Shown one piece after another: positions 53,213 through 62,215 of a DNA stretch of 64,000 bases. The notes under the pieces were generated by a model, which was given only the letters and a program-made list of their open reading frames with translations, was not told the DNA's origin and made no database searches. Within the stretch, counting starts at the first letter, position 1. The number at the start of each line of letters is the position of its first letter. Origin of the DNA: Streptomyces buecherae (GTDB lineage: Bacteria; Actinomycetota; Actinomycetes; Streptomycetales; Streptomycetaceae); the NCBI RefSeq assembly GCF_014295035.1, contig NZ_CP060404.1, forward strand, positions 5,182,501-5,246,500, in the 5' to 3' direction. Position numbers and translations under genes: made by a program.

Positions 53213-54706
53213 CTACAACCCGAGCCAGCCGCCGACTTTCTTGGCTGCCCCACCCACCTTCTTGGCCGCGCCACCGATCTTCTTCCCGGCGTCCTTGATC
53301 GCCCCGCTGGCCGCGTTGACCACCTTCTTGCCCGTGTCGGTGTTCAGGGCGTAGTACGCGGCGTAGCCGAGCCCGGCGCCCACGACGATGCCCGCGGCCA
53401 CGCCCCAGCCGACGGGGCCGCCCATGGCCGCGACGCCCGCGACACCCATCCACGTGCCCGCCATGCCAGCCCCCAGGGAGGCCGTGTTGGAGGCGATGGC
53501 GACGTCCTTCTCGGCGCCGTTGACCTTGATGTCGTAGCCGATGCCGCCGATGGTCAGCAGCGAGCCGACCAGGGGGACCTTCGAGCCGAAGCGCAGCGCC
53601 TTGCCCAGCCGGCCGACATTGCCGGAGGGGGTGGGGCGTGGCGTGATGCCAGGGACCTTGTCCATGAACCAGCGCGCGCTGTCGCCGACGGTGGATTCCA
53701 TCAGCCGGGACATGGGGCCGAGACCGTATTTGGCGAAGGCCCGCTCCGCCTGGCGGCTGGCCCCCTTGGCGGCCTTGGCGTTGGCCCGGGTCTCCTTCTT
53801 GAAAGCGGCCCGCTCCTTCGGCGTCATGGCGTTCAGACGCTTCTCGTACGCCTCCTTGGCCGCCGCCGAGAAACCGGACGCCTGGTTCCAGAAGATGTCC
53901 GCGTATTTGGACTGGGCGCCGATGACGCCCGCGACGAGACCGGAATGCACCGTCCAGGTCGCCTTGGGGTCGCCCAGGTCCGTCACGGCCTTTGTCAGGT
54001 GCTTCCAGGCCGTCTCCCACAGATCGGGGTCTTCCCCCTGCATCAGGGCCCGGTTGAACACCGCCCCGGGGTCGTCCTTGGGAATGTCGCCGTGGAAGAG
54101 TTCCAGTGTCTTGGCGAAACCGGGTGCCGGATAGTCCGCGTTGACCGCGGCGGTGAACGCGGCACCGAACGCCTTGACGTCCTCCTTAGCCGTGGGCGCG
54201 CCTGCCATGGCGAGAGCGGTGGGCAGGGTCTTGACCAGGTTCGGGTCCATGGCGGCGTAAAAGGCGGAGGCGTAGTCGGGGTCTCCGCGGTGTTTGTTCA
54301 GCTCCGCCGCGATGCGGTGGAACTCCGCGCCGGCCTCGCCTGGCCCGAGTTTCTCCGCCTTGTTGGCGTCGGCCGCGAGCTTCTTGCCCGCCTCCCGCGC
54401 CTGCTGCACGGTGAGTACCGGCTCCGGGACCTGCACCATGGTGGGCTTGGGCCCCACCCCCTTGAACTCCATCGCTGCCGCGAGCGCCTGCCGCCTGCGC
54501 AGCATGGGCAGTTCGTCATCCACCCACGACGCGATCTTGCCGAGTTCGGTGAGGTGGTGCGTGTCGATGCCGTGCTTCTCGAACCGGGAGAAGTACGCGG
54601 TTTTGCCGCCGCGCAACGTCTTGCTACCGGAAACGAGTTTGCCGATGGTCGTCTGGAGGTTGTCCGGGTTGATTCCGGAGAAGTTCTTGTCAACCACCTG
54701 CCACAC
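53213..54706 (-). CDS. Large Gly/Ala-rich protein, candidate type VII substrate
   Basis: 497 residues from a GTG with a GGAGCGGGGGG leader; the start overlaps the SseB-like gene end by 17 bases. N-terminal half helical (KNFSGINPDNLQTTIGKLV, HLTELGKIASWVDDELPMLR), a middle rich in charged helices (AKEAYEKRLNAMTPKERAAF), and a C-terminal part with hydrophobic glycine-zipper segments (GSLLTIGGIGYDI; LGAGMAGTWMGVAGVAAMGG; AAGIVVGAGLGYAAYYAL) and KKIGGAAKKVGG repeats. No signal peptide. It resembles actinobacterial proteins found in WXG loci; export by the type VII system and membrane insertion are inference. Confidence 0.7.
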   Translation of the reverse strand: MWQVVDKNFSGINPDNLQTTIGKLVSGSKTLRGGKTAYFSRFEKHGIDTHHLTELGKIASWVDDELPMLRRRQALAAAMEFKGVGPKPTMVQVPEPVLTVQQAREAGKKLAADANKAEKLGPGEAGAEFHRIAAELNKHRGDPDYASAFYAAMDPNLVKTLPTALAMAGAPTAKEDVKAFGAAFTAAVNADYPAPGFAKTLELFHGDIPKDDPGAVFNRALMQGEDPDLWETAWKHLTKAVTDLGDPKATWTVHSGLVAGVIGAQSKYADIFWNQASGFSAAAKEAYEKRLNAMTPKERAAFKKETRANAKAAKGASRQAERAFAKYGLGPMSRLMESTVGDSARWFMDKVPGITPRPTPSGNVGRLGKALRFGSKVPLVGSLLTIGGIGYDIKVNGAEKDVAIASNTASLGAGMAGTWMGVAGVAAMGGPVGWGVAAGIVVGAGLGYAAYYALNTDTGKKVVNAASGAIKDAGKKIGGAAKKVGGAAKKVGGWLGL

Positions 54707-55019
54707 CCCCCGCTCCGTCGTCCGCCAACTCCGGGTCGACGAGGACGGCTTGAGCCCCCGAACCCTCCAATGCCTTCTCCAGTTCGTCCACCGGGATGGC
54801 CACCCACGGCTGTTCCTCACCCATGGCCTCAACCAGGAGCGGCACCGTGGTGAAAGCGAGGGCGACCCGTTGTACGCCCCCGGACTCGGCCTCCAGTGGG
54901 ATGAGCATCACCTCAATGGAACCATCCAGGAGGGGCGTACCGGCGTCGTCACGGGCGATGTCCGCCATGGTGGGGAGAACCAGCACGTCGGGCGTCTCTT
55001 GGGTTTCTGGTGATTCCAT
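54690..55019 (-). CDS. SseB-like protein
   Basis: 109 residues, acidic, with VLVLPTMADIARDD, SIEVMLIPLE, RVALAFTTVPLLVEAMGE and VAIPVDELEKAL, the SseB N-terminal domain pattern often found in type VII and WXG loci of actinobacteria. No ribosome site precedes ATG 55019; TTGCCC and TAGCCT (18-bp spacing) place the -10 six bases upstream, so the transcript may be leaderless. It starts the unit SseB-(Gly/Ala-rich)-DUF3592. Confidence 0.7.
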   Translation of the reverse strand: MESPETQETPDVLVLPTMADIARDDAGTPLLDGSIEVMLIPLEAESGGVQRVALAFTTVPLLVEAMGEEQPWVAIPVDELEKALEGSGAQAVLVDPELADDGAGGVAGG

Positions 55020-55134
55020 CAAGGCAGGCTAGGAGCTAACCGTTGTATGGGGCAACCTGTCGCTCGCCCGCGATGGGCGCGCATTTGTAGGGTGGCCCGA
55101 TCCGGGATACCGACGCAGCAAGGGGGAGCAGCCG

Positions 55135-55434
55135 GTGGGCGAGTCAGAGGACAAGGTGGCAAATCCGCGTAAGGCGGACCTCGAAAAACTCCGCCGCGAC
55201 GTGGCGAGGGAGGCGGAGGGGCTGAAGAAGGCGCTCAAGACGCCCACCGAGGACATCGGGGGAGACGCGGTCTGGGTGGGCAAGAACGCCCGGGCCTGGC
55301 ACACCGAACTCAAGGGCCGCCACGAGAAGGCCGGCACGCACGTCGAGAAGCTGTTGCCGCTCATCGACGCCGCGATAGCGGCGGAGCCGGACAAGGTGTC
55401 GGCCAGCGACGCGCGGGCGTACGACGCGTCCTGA
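55135..55434 (+). CDS. WXG100-like small helical protein
   Basis: 99 residues, GTG start after GGGGGAGCAG. Two long helices (KADLEKLRRDVAREAEGLKK and HTELKGRHEKAGTHVEKLLP) meet at AVWVGKNARAW, a WxG turn. Likely a second type VII target. Divergent from the SseB-like gene with 115 bp between. Confidence 0.75.
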   Translation: MGESEDKVANPRKADLEKLRRDVAREAEGLKKALKTPTEDIGGDAVWVGKNARAWHTELKGRHEKAGTHVEKLLPLIDAAIAAEPDKVSASDARAYDAS

Positions 55435-55630
55435 ACCCCCACCGGCGGTGGGTCGCGCGCGCGAAGTGAACCCCCATGGCGAGGGAGCCTCCGGCGTGGC
55501 GTGATCGTGTCGGACCTTGCGTAAGGTGACGGTTTGACGTGCCCGACTGTCGGCTCCGCCACGCGCGCCCGCGTGTGTGTGGCAGTAATGGCGACACGGG
55601 CGGAAGAGACCTGCCAGGGGGAGGACGCAC

Positions 55631-56467
55631 ATGGGGGTTCGGGGTCGGATACGCGACATGGGCGAGGCGGTGACCTCCGCCGCGGCGAACGTCGGGCGCG
55701 AGGTCATCGGGCGGGGCGTCGATGCCCGCAGGACCGGAGCGAACGCCTCCGGTGAGTGGGTGCTCGGCGTGCTCGGCGCGCTGCCGCCGCCGGCCGCGCC
55801 GGCCGAGCGGGAGTGGGAGTTCTCGCTGGGCACCCTCATCTGCCAGCACCCGCGCGTGCCCGCCATCACCGCCAAGGCGCTGCGCGCCCTGGACAGCCTC
55901 GGGGCGTTGCGCTTCGGGCCGGAGTCCGTGGGTTTCGAGGGCGAGGACATCCCGTGGAAGAAGGTCACGGGGCTGCGGCTGCACAACGCGTTCGACGCCA
56001 TGACCACGGAGGGCCTCGACGCCGAGGTGGACCGAATCCGTGAGGTGCTGCCGCCGCTGCCCGGGCGCAAGTGGGCGGTGACGAAGGTGGTCGAGGGCCT
56101 GGCCACCGTCGTGCTCGCGGCCCTGGAGCAGGCCAGCGAGCAGCGGCTCGACAGCGTCAACGTCGCCTGCGAGGTGACGTACCGGGGCGCGTTCGGCCGA
56201 GAGAAGACGCTGCGGGCCAACCTGTTCACGACGGCGCTCCTGGCGCACCAGACGGACGTCGCCTACAGCCTGGTGGTCACGGCGCAGGCGGCCGGCGTGC
56301 CGGTGATCCCGGCCGACCCCGCCGCGCTGGACGACAAGGCGCTGGAGCGGGTTCGCGCGCTGCGGGAGCGTACGGACGCGATGGCCGCCGAGTTGCGCGC
56401 GCAGGGCGACGACGACGCGTCCGCCGGCGCGGACGGGCCGTCGCCGGCGCGGCCGGCCGTCTCGTAG
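55631..56467 (+). CDS. Hypothetical protein of the type VII locus
   Basis: 278 residues, cytoplasmic. REWEFSLGTLICQHPRVPAI, ALRALDSLGALRFGPES, GFEGEDIPWKKVTGL, RKWAVTKVVEGLATVVLAALE. No family recognised; the VGFEGEDIPWKKVTGLRLHN stretch suggests a PH-like core. AGGGGGAGG lies seven bases before the ATG. Its position among WXG genes suggests a role in that system (inference). Confidence 0.6.
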   Translation: MGVRGRIRDMGEAVTSAAANVGREVIGRGVDARRTGANASGEWVLGVLGALPPPAAPAEREWEFSLGTLICQHPRVPAITAKALRALDSLGALRFGPESVGFEGEDIPWKKVTGLRLHNAFDAMTTEGLDAEVDRIREVLPPLPGRKWAVTKVVEGLATVVLAALEQASEQRLDSVNVACEVTYRGAFGREKTLRANLFTTALLAHQTDVAYSLVVTAQAAGVPVIPADPAALDDKALERVRALRERTDAMAAELRAQGDDDASAGADGPSPARPAVS

Positions 56468-56522
56468 CGCGACTCGGGGCTGTCTCGCGGCTCGCGAGGC
56501 GCTCGCGTGGGGCCGACTCGAA

Positions 56523-56553
56523 GCCGGTTGCCGTCCGCGCCGCGGCAACCGGC
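56523..56553. terminator. Bidirectional terminator
   Basis: GCCGGTTGCC (56523-56532) and GGCAACCGGC (56544-56553), perfect 10-bp stem, 11-nt loop, between convergent genes. Confidence 0.75.
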
Positions 56554-56566
56554 TCGCGGCGCGGCG

Positions 56567-57619
56567 TCATCGGTTGATGGACTGCACTTCGCCGACGGTG
56601 ACGTCCGTGGTGTCCCCGTACGTGCCGGTGGGGAGGGCGCCGCCGTCACCGTCGGAGCTGGTCCAGGAGATCTCCCAGGTGACGGTGGCCTTGAGCGGGT
56701 GCGGGCCGGTCTGGTTGGTGGCCCGGAGGTAGGTCACGCCGCACGGCGGGGCCTGGTTCTTCTTGTCGTCGCTGTACGGGGTGCCGATGCTGCCGTCTGC
56801 GGCGATGCGGCATTCGCCTGAGGCGGGGTGGACCTTGGCGTCCTGGGTGCCGGGTTCGATGGTGAGGGAGACCGGCTTGGCGGTGGTGGTGGCCGAGAGG
56901 CCGATGCTGGACAGGCTGGCCTTTGCGGAGACGGGCTTGAACCGCGCCTTGTCGAGCCAGATCCAGGTGTCCAGGTTGACCGTCTGCTTGCCAGACGGAT
57001 TCATGGTGATGTCCGTGTCCGGGACGGGGAGCTCGTCGTAGGCGTACTCGGCGAGGATCTTCGACGAGATGGCGAGCGGTTCGTCCGGCGTCTCGCCCTC
57101 ATCGACCCAGAAGGGCAACCGGTTGCAGGACTGTGCCTCGGGTTCGTCCTTGCGGTTCTTGTTGACGACCGCTACCCAGAATTGGCCCTTGCCCTGCTTC
57201 TTCATGTTGTAGTCGTCGTACTTGTGGGTCTGGAAGATGGTCTTGTAGACCTGAGCGAACGTGGGCCCGATGCCGAAGAAGCCGGGCATCTTCTCCAGGC
57301 CCTCGATCGTGCCCTTGAGTTCCTTGGGCGTGATCCGCGGCTCGTACCAGCAGGCCGGGGGCTTCCAGTTGGAGTTTCTTGGGGTCAGCGTGCCTTTCTT
57401 GCCCTGGCCGTTGCTGCCCTGGACGTTGACTTCCACGCCCGACGACTCGACGCCTACGGCGACTTTCTGGTTGGTGCCGGAGGGATTCACCTCGGCTCGT
57501 TGGGATCCGGGGTCGCGTCCGCCCCTGGTTTCAGTTGCCTGTGCTGCCGTGGGTAGCGTAACCGTCAATACTGCAATGGCTATGGTGCCTGCACTGCAAG
57601 TGATGATTTGACGCCTCAA
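56567..57619 (-). CDS. Exported protein, partner of the lipoprotein
   Basis: 350 residues from TTG 57619, whose TTGA overlaps the lipoprotein stop. Signal peptide RRQIITCSAGTIAIAVLTV, cleavage near TAAQA|TE. Mature part beta-rich with PPACWYEPRITPKELKGTIE, GKGQFWVAVVNKN, AISSKILAEYAYDELPVPD and an Ig-like C-terminus (ATVTWEISWTSSDGDGG). No TM anchor. Family unknown; it resembles exported proteins found next to actinobacterial Tad genes. GTG 57670 is the longer alternative but has no ribosome site and would overlap the lipoprotein by 55 bases. Confidence 0.65.
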   Translation of the reverse strand: MRRQIITCSAGTIAIAVLTVTLPTAAQATETRGGRDPGSQRAEVNPSGTNQKVAVGVESSGVEVNVQGSNGQGKKGTLTPRNSNWKPPACWYEPRITPKELKGTIEGLEKMPGFFGIGPTFAQVYKTIFQTHKYDDYNMKKQGKGQFWVAVVNKNRKDEPEAQSCNRLPFWVDEGETPDEPLAISSKILAEYAYDELPVPDTDITMNPSGKQTVNLDTWIWLDKARFKPVSAKASLSSIGLSATTTAKPVSLTIEPGTQDAKVHPASGECRIAADGSIGTPYSDDKKNQAPPCGVTYLRATNQTGPHPLKATVTWEISWTSSDGDGGALPTGTYGDTTDVTVGEVQSINR

Positions 57620-58287
57620 GCCTGGCACTTCTCTCCCCCGCTTGTCGAGATGGCCTTGGTCATCTGCCACACCCCCAGGTTGTTCTTGGTGAGAGTGTCT
57701 GTGTAGTAGCCGACATTTCCCGGCCCCGGCTCGTTCTTCTTGACCTTGCCCGTCTTTTTGTTGACGCTACTCGACTTCGTCTGATCTGAGCAGTAATTGA
57801 CGACTGCTGACCCGTCCTTGAGGAACGTGACCTTGCGGTTGTAGTAGCGCGTGCTTCCCGTGAAGGTGACTCCAGCGTCGTAATAGGACTTGATGTACTC
57901 CAGCGCGGACAGTAGGGCCATGTCCTTTACGTAGAACTTGAGAGCGGGCCGCTCTGTGCTACCACTGGTGATGGCCTCGTCGATGGCATTGAGTCCGCGC
58001 TCGCTGTCCGCCAGCACCGCGTCCTTCTTCGGGTCGCCCGTCTTGCTGTCCTCGAAGACGTTCTTCACGTCCGCCGGCAGCTTGATCTCCGGGCGGTCGA
58101 TCCCGTCGTCCATGGGGGTTGAGCTTGGGGTGGAGGTGACGGGCGGGGGTGTCGACGAGGTCTCGGCGCCCTTGATCTTGTCCTTGCTGTCGGAGCCTGA
58201 GTCGGAGTCACCTCCGCATGCCGTCAGCGTCATCGAGGCGGCCACGAGCAGCACGATGCCTGCGCCGAAGCGTGTCTGTGTGTTCAA
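57616..58287 (-). CDS. Lipoprotein
   Basis: 223 residues from a TTG start with GGGAG nine bases upstream. Lipoprotein signal TQTRFGAGIVLLVAASM with lipobox LTAC|G, then a Ser/Thr/Pro linker (~30) and a globular domain (LSALEYIKSYYDAGVTFTGS, GSAVVNYCSDQTKSS, NNLGVWQMTKAIS) like small NTF2/DUF-type lipoproteins. Two Cys in the mature part may pair. Acts at the outer face of the membrane, coupled to the downstream exported protein. Confidence 0.78.
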   Translation of the reverse strand: MNTQTRFGAGIVLLVAASMTLTACGGDSDSGSDSKDKIKGAETSSTPPPVTSTPSSTPMDDGIDRPEIKLPADVKNVFEDSKTGDPKKDAVLADSERGLNAIDEAITSGSTERPALKFYVKDMALLSALEYIKSYYDAGVTFTGSTRYYNRKVTFLKDGSAVVNYCSDQTKSSSVNKKTGKVKKNEPGPGNVGYYTDTLTKNNLGVWQMTKAISTSGGEKCQA

Positions 58288-58546
58288 CGTACGTATCTCC
58301 CGTGGGTGTTCGATGAGAAACGCCACCGATGATGACATGGATGCGTACGGCAATGGCGACGGTTCCCTTGCGTGTGGATAACGGTGGGACCGGGGAGTGG
58401 TGAGTGCCACTGGCGCGCCTTGAGGCCGCTATAGGCTGCTGATACGGTGCGATGACTTGACAGCTTCTTAGTCTGCGGTTTAAGCGTGCGACAGTGGCTG
58501 TAGCGGGCAAATGCCTGAATACGGACATAACTTCGGGGGCAGTGGC

Positions 58547-59269
58547 GTGAAGATTCAGGAGCGCACGGGCGCGGGCAGTGGCCGGGGTACCGCACCCGGT
58601 CAGCCAGCGGGGGAGAGGCTCCCTTCCGCGCCTCGTGAACGGAAACCGGCACTCGCCGCGCTCGCCGTACTCCTCATCCTGGTGGGCGCGTTGGGGGCGA
58701 CCGTCCTGGTGTTGCGCGCCGGTGACCGTATTGAAGTGGTGAAGATCAAGGAGAAGGTGAGCGCGGGTAAGCCGATCCCGAGGTCCGCTATCGAACCCGT
58801 GATGGTTGCCGAGGATTCCGGTGTCGATTACGTGAAATGGGAGCAGTGGAAAGCACTGTCCAATTACCGGGCCGCCGCCGACCTGACGAAAGGCTCGCTT
58901 CTCGTCGGTTCGATGCTGACTGACAAGAAGGGCCTGCCCGAGGGCAAGGTCGTGGTCGGGCTCTCGCTCAAGGACGGGCAGTACCCGCGCGGCCTCAAGG
59001 CCGGCGACGTGGTCGCCGCGTACCGGGTGGGAGACGCCAAGGGTGGCTCCGGCGGTTCCTCGGGGGACGGCGGCGACTCGGGCGGCGGTGACGCCCTGCT
59101 GGTCCGCAGCGCGACCGTGGACACGGTGACCGGCACCAACGACGGGATCGGCGGCGGGGACCTGCCGGTCGCGGTCGTGGTCAACCAGGACGAGGCGCCC
59201 GCGCTCACCCAGGCGGCGGCCAACGGCGCGGTCTCCGTCGTGCGGCTGTCCACCAACAGCGGCACCTGA
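58547..59269 (+). CDS. SAF-domain protein (CpaB/RcpC-like)
   Basis: 240 residues, one N-terminal TM helix (PALAALAVLLILVGALGATV) and a SAF domain (EKVSAGKPIPRSAIEPVMV, YRAAADLTKGSLLVGSML, VGLSLKDGQYPRGLKAGDVV) with a Gly/Ser-rich insert. CpaB-like proteins bind the cell wall and belong to the Tad pilus apparatus. GTG 58547 has GGGGG upstream; ATG 58511 has none. First gene of the Tad-like unit. Confidence 0.8.
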   Translation: MKIQERTGAGSGRGTAPGQPAGERLPSAPRERKPALAALAVLLILVGALGATVLVLRAGDRIEVVKIKEKVSAGKPIPRSAIEPVMVAEDSGVDYVKWEQWKALSNYRAAADLTKGSLLVGSMLTDKKGLPEGKVVVGLSLKDGQYPRGLKAGDVVAAYRVGDAKGGSGGSSGDGGDSGGGDALLVRSATVDTVTGTNDGIGGGDLPVAVVVNQDEAPALTQAAANGAVSVVRLSTNSGT

Positions 59270-59303
59270 GCCGAGGGGCCAGGGGACAGGGAACGTAGGG
59301 GAT

Positions 59304-60905
59304 ATGGCGCTCATCGCTCTCGCCGCGGACAAGGGCTCGCCGGGGGTCACCACGGCCGCCGTCGCGATGGCGGCGGTCTGGCCTCGGCGCGTGCTCCTGG
59401 CCGAGGTGGACCCGGCCGGTGGGGACCTCGTCTACCGGGGCTCGGCGGCGCACGGCGGGCCGCTGGACCCGAACACCGGCATGCTCTCGATCGGCGCCAC
59501 CGCCCGCCGCGGCCTGGTGCCCGACCAGTTGTGGGACCACGCGCAGCCCATGCTGGGCGGCCTCGACGTGCTCGTGGGGCTCGGCAGCTCCGAGCAGTCG
59601 GCCGGGCTCGCCGGGCTGTGGCCGATGCTGGGGCGCGCGTTCGCCGGGCTCGGCGACTCGCCGCACGGCCCCGCCGACGTCATAGCCGACTGCGGCCGGG
59701 TCGGGGCGGACGCGGTGGCCGTGGAGATGTTCCCGTACGCCTCGATCGTGTTGCTGGTCGCGGGTACGGAGCCGGAGCAGCTCGCGCGGGTCAGGGACCG
59801 GGCCGCGGCGCTGTCGGCCCGGCTGCACGGCGGGCAGCGCGGCGCGGCGCAGTTGGGAACGCCGCTGATCGGCGTGCTCCTGGTGGCCGACGTGGGGAGC
59901 GCGAGCCGGCTCGTCGGGCAGGTCAACGACATGTTGGTGGCGGCGCAGGCCGGGGCACGCGTGGTGGGCGTCATCGCGCGGGACGCCTCCGGCGCTGACC
60001 AGTTGGCCGGGCGCAAGCGTGGCCGGTTGGACAAGTCGCTGCTCATCCGCTCGGCGCGGAAGGTCGTCGGCGACCTGCACCAGCAGTTCGGCGCGGCGTT
60101 CGCCGGCGCGCCCGCCGGCGCGTCCACCCCCGGCGGGGCGCGCGGTGGTGTCGGCGGCGCGGGCCGCGTGCCCGGCGCGCGGCCGGCCGGCCAGCCGCTG
60201 CCCGGCCAGGTCGGGCAGGCGGGCCAGGTGGGTCAGGCGGGTCAGGCCGGCCACCAGGCCCAGCCGCTGCCGGGCCAGCCGGGTTCCGCGGGCCACCCGG
60301 CCCAGCCGGGCCACGGCGCCCAGCCGGCCCCTGGCGCCCCCGGCCCCGACGGGGTCGCCCCCAGCGGACCGATGCCGCCGCACGGCGGCCCCGCGTCGCG
60401 GCCCGGCGCGGGCGCGCACCGCCGCCCCGGCGGCCCGGAGGCGACGGCCCAGCAGCCGGCCTCCGGCGCCCAGCCCATACCGGGCGCCCAGCCCCCGCCG
60501 CAGCACGCGTCGGGCGACCACGGCGAGCAGCCCTCCGCTCGGCACGCCCAACCGCCGCGCGAGCAGGGCGGCCAGCTCGACCAGCCCCGCCCACCGCGCG
60601 ACCAGATCCGCGAGAACGAGCGCACCCAGCAGATCCACCAGATGCCGCGCCCCGGCCGGGCCCAGCCGCAGCCCGAACCCCAGCCGCCCGCCGCGCACGA
60701 CGGCGGCAGCCCGTACGACGGCGGCAGCCCGTACGACCGCCAGGCCGCGCTCGACGGCGGCAGCGCGTACGACCCGCAGACCTCGTACGACACCCGCGCC
60801 CCGCACGACACCCCCGCCCCGTACGACGGCGGTGCCGCGCAGCCCGAGCACCGGCCCGGTGCGGTCGGTGGTGCGGGTGGGGCCGGAGGGGGAGCGGGCT
60901 GGTGA
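59304..60905 (+). CDS. CpaE/ParA-like protein with collagen-like tail
   Basis: 533 residues. The N-terminal ~260 residues are ParA/MinD-like (LIALAADKGSPGVTTAAVAM, LLAEVDPAGGDLVYRG, PADVIADCGRVGADAVAVEM, VVGVIARDASGADQLAG). The P-loop reads KGSPGVTT: the signature Lys is kept but the second Lys is Val, so ATP hydrolysis may be lost. The remaining ~270 residues are Pro/Gln/Gly-rich with GQAGQVGQAGQ, then PYDGGSPYDG repeats. In Tad systems CpaE helps position the apparatus. Coupled to the next gene (GTGA). Confidence 0.78.
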   Translation: MALIALAADKGSPGVTTAAVAMAAVWPRRVLLAEVDPAGGDLVYRGSAAHGGPLDPNTGMLSIGATARRGLVPDQLWDHAQPMLGGLDVLVGLGSSEQSAGLAGLWPMLGRAFAGLGDSPHGPADVIADCGRVGADAVAVEMFPYASIVLLVAGTEPEQLARVRDRAAALSARLHGGQRGAAQLGTPLIGVLLVADVGSASRLVGQVNDMLVAAQAGARVVGVIARDASGADQLAGRKRGRLDKSLLIRSARKVVGDLHQQFGAAFAGAPAGASTPGGARGGVGGAGRVPGARPAGQPLPGQVGQAGQVGQAGQAGHQAQPLPGQPGSAGHPAQPGHGAQPAPGAPGPDGVAPSGPMPPHGGPASRPGAGAHRRPGGPEATAQQPASGAQPIPGAQPPPQHASGDHGEQPSARHAQPPREQGGQLDQPRPPRDQIRENERTQQIHQMPRPGRAQPQPEPQPPAAHDGGSPYDGGSPYDRQAALDGGSAYDPQTSYDTRAPHDTPAPYDGGAAQPEHRPGAVGGAGGAGGGAGW

Positions 60906-62209
60906 GCACCGTCGACCACCAGCTCGTCAAGCGCTTCCGGCAGGAGGCCGGCGACCGGATCGCCGAGCAGCGTCGGATCGACCAGGTCGCCGGCGCCGCG
61001 CCGATGACGCCCGAGGACGAGCGGCAGTACGCGCGCGCCGTCATCGCGCAGATCCTTGAGGACTACGCGCGCGCCGAGATCAACCTCGGGCGCACGCCGC
61101 TGGACGCGGAGACCGAGGAGAGCTACGCGGCGGCCGTGCACGCCGCGCTGTTCGGCGTCGGCCGGCTGCAACCGCTGCTCGACGACCCCGAGGTCGAGAA
61201 CATCGACATCAACGGCTGCGACCGGGTCTTCATCGGCTACGCGGACGGCCGCGAGGAGCAGGGCGAGCCGGTCGCCGAGAGCGACGAGGAACTGATCGAA
61301 CTGATCCAGGTGCTCGGCGCGTACTCCGGCCTGTCGTCGCGCCCGTTCGACACCGCCAACCCGCAGCTCGACCTGCGGCTGCCCGACGGCTCCCGGCTCT
61401 CCGCCGTCATGGACGTCACCCGGCGGCCCGCGCTGTCCATCCGGCGGGCGCGGCTCGGCAAGGTCTTCATGGCCGACCTGGTGCGCAACGGCACGCTCAC
61501 CCCGGAGCTGGGCAACTTCCTGGCCTGCGCGGTGCGGGCGCGGAAGAACATCATGATCGCCGGGGCCACCAACGCCGGCAAGACCACGCTGCTGCGGGCG
61601 CTGGCCAACGAGATCCCGCCCAGCGAGCGGCTGATCACCGTGGAACGGGCGCTGGAACTGGGCCTCGACCAGTTCCCCGACCTGCACCCCAACGTCGTGG
61701 CGTTCGAGGAGCGGCTGCCCAACTCCGAGGGGCAGGGCACGATCAGCATGGCCGAGCTGGTGCGCCGCTCGCTGCGCATGAACCCCTCCCGCGTCATCGT
61801 CGGCGAAGTGCTCGGCGACGAGATCGTCACCATGCTCAACGCGATGTCGCAGGGCAACGACGGCTCGCTCTCCACCATCCACGCCAACAGTTCCAGCGAG
61901 GTGTTCAACCGCATCTCTACCTACGCGCTCCAGGCGAACGAGCGACTGCCCATCGAGGCCAGCCACATGCTGGTCGCGGGCGCGGTCAACTTCGTCGTCT
62001 TCGTCGAGCGCCGCAACGACTACGCCAGCGGCGGCACGCTCAGCCGCCGCGTCACATCCGTGCGCGAGGTCAACGGGGTCGACGGCCGGGTGCTCTCCAG
62101 CGAGGTGTTCATCGAGACGGCCGACGGCCGCGTCGTGCCGCACGCGCCGGTCACCTGCCTGGACGAGTTGGCCGCGTTCGGCTACCGCCCGTCCGGGGCC
62201 TGGGGGTAG
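60902..62209 (+). CDS. CpaF/TadA-type secretion ATPase
   Basis: 435 residues. N-terminal helical domain with IEDYARAEINLGRTPL-type motifs, then DPEVENIDINGCDRVFI, RLSAVMDVTRRPALSIRR, Walker A IAGATNAGKTTLLRAL (~220), acidic ITVERALELGLD, VAFEERLPNSEG, Walker B-like PSRVIVGEVLGDEIVTML and the His box GSLSTIHANSS. It powers assembly of Tad/Flp-type filaments or related export. GTG start overlaps the CpaE-like stop. Confidence 0.92.
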   Translation: MSTVDHQLVKRFRQEAGDRIAEQRRIDQVAGAAPMTPEDERQYARAVIAQILEDYARAEINLGRTPLDAETEESYAAAVHAALFGVGRLQPLLDDPEVENIDINGCDRVFIGYADGREEQGEPVAESDEELIELIQVLGAYSGLSSRPFDTANPQLDLRLPDGSRLSAVMDVTRRPALSIRRARLGKVFMADLVRNGTLTPELGNFLACAVRARKNIMIAGATNAGKTTLLRALANEIPPSERLITVERALELGLDQFPDLHPNVVAFEERLPNSEGQGTISMAELVRRSLRMNPSRVIVGEVLGDEIVTMLNAMSQGNDGSLSTIHANSSSEVFNRISTYALQANERLPIEASHMLVAGAVNFVVFVERRNDYASGGTLSRRVTSVREVNGVDGRVLSSEVFIETADGRVVPHAPVTCLDELAAFGYRPSGAWG

Positions 62210-62215
62210 GGCCGT

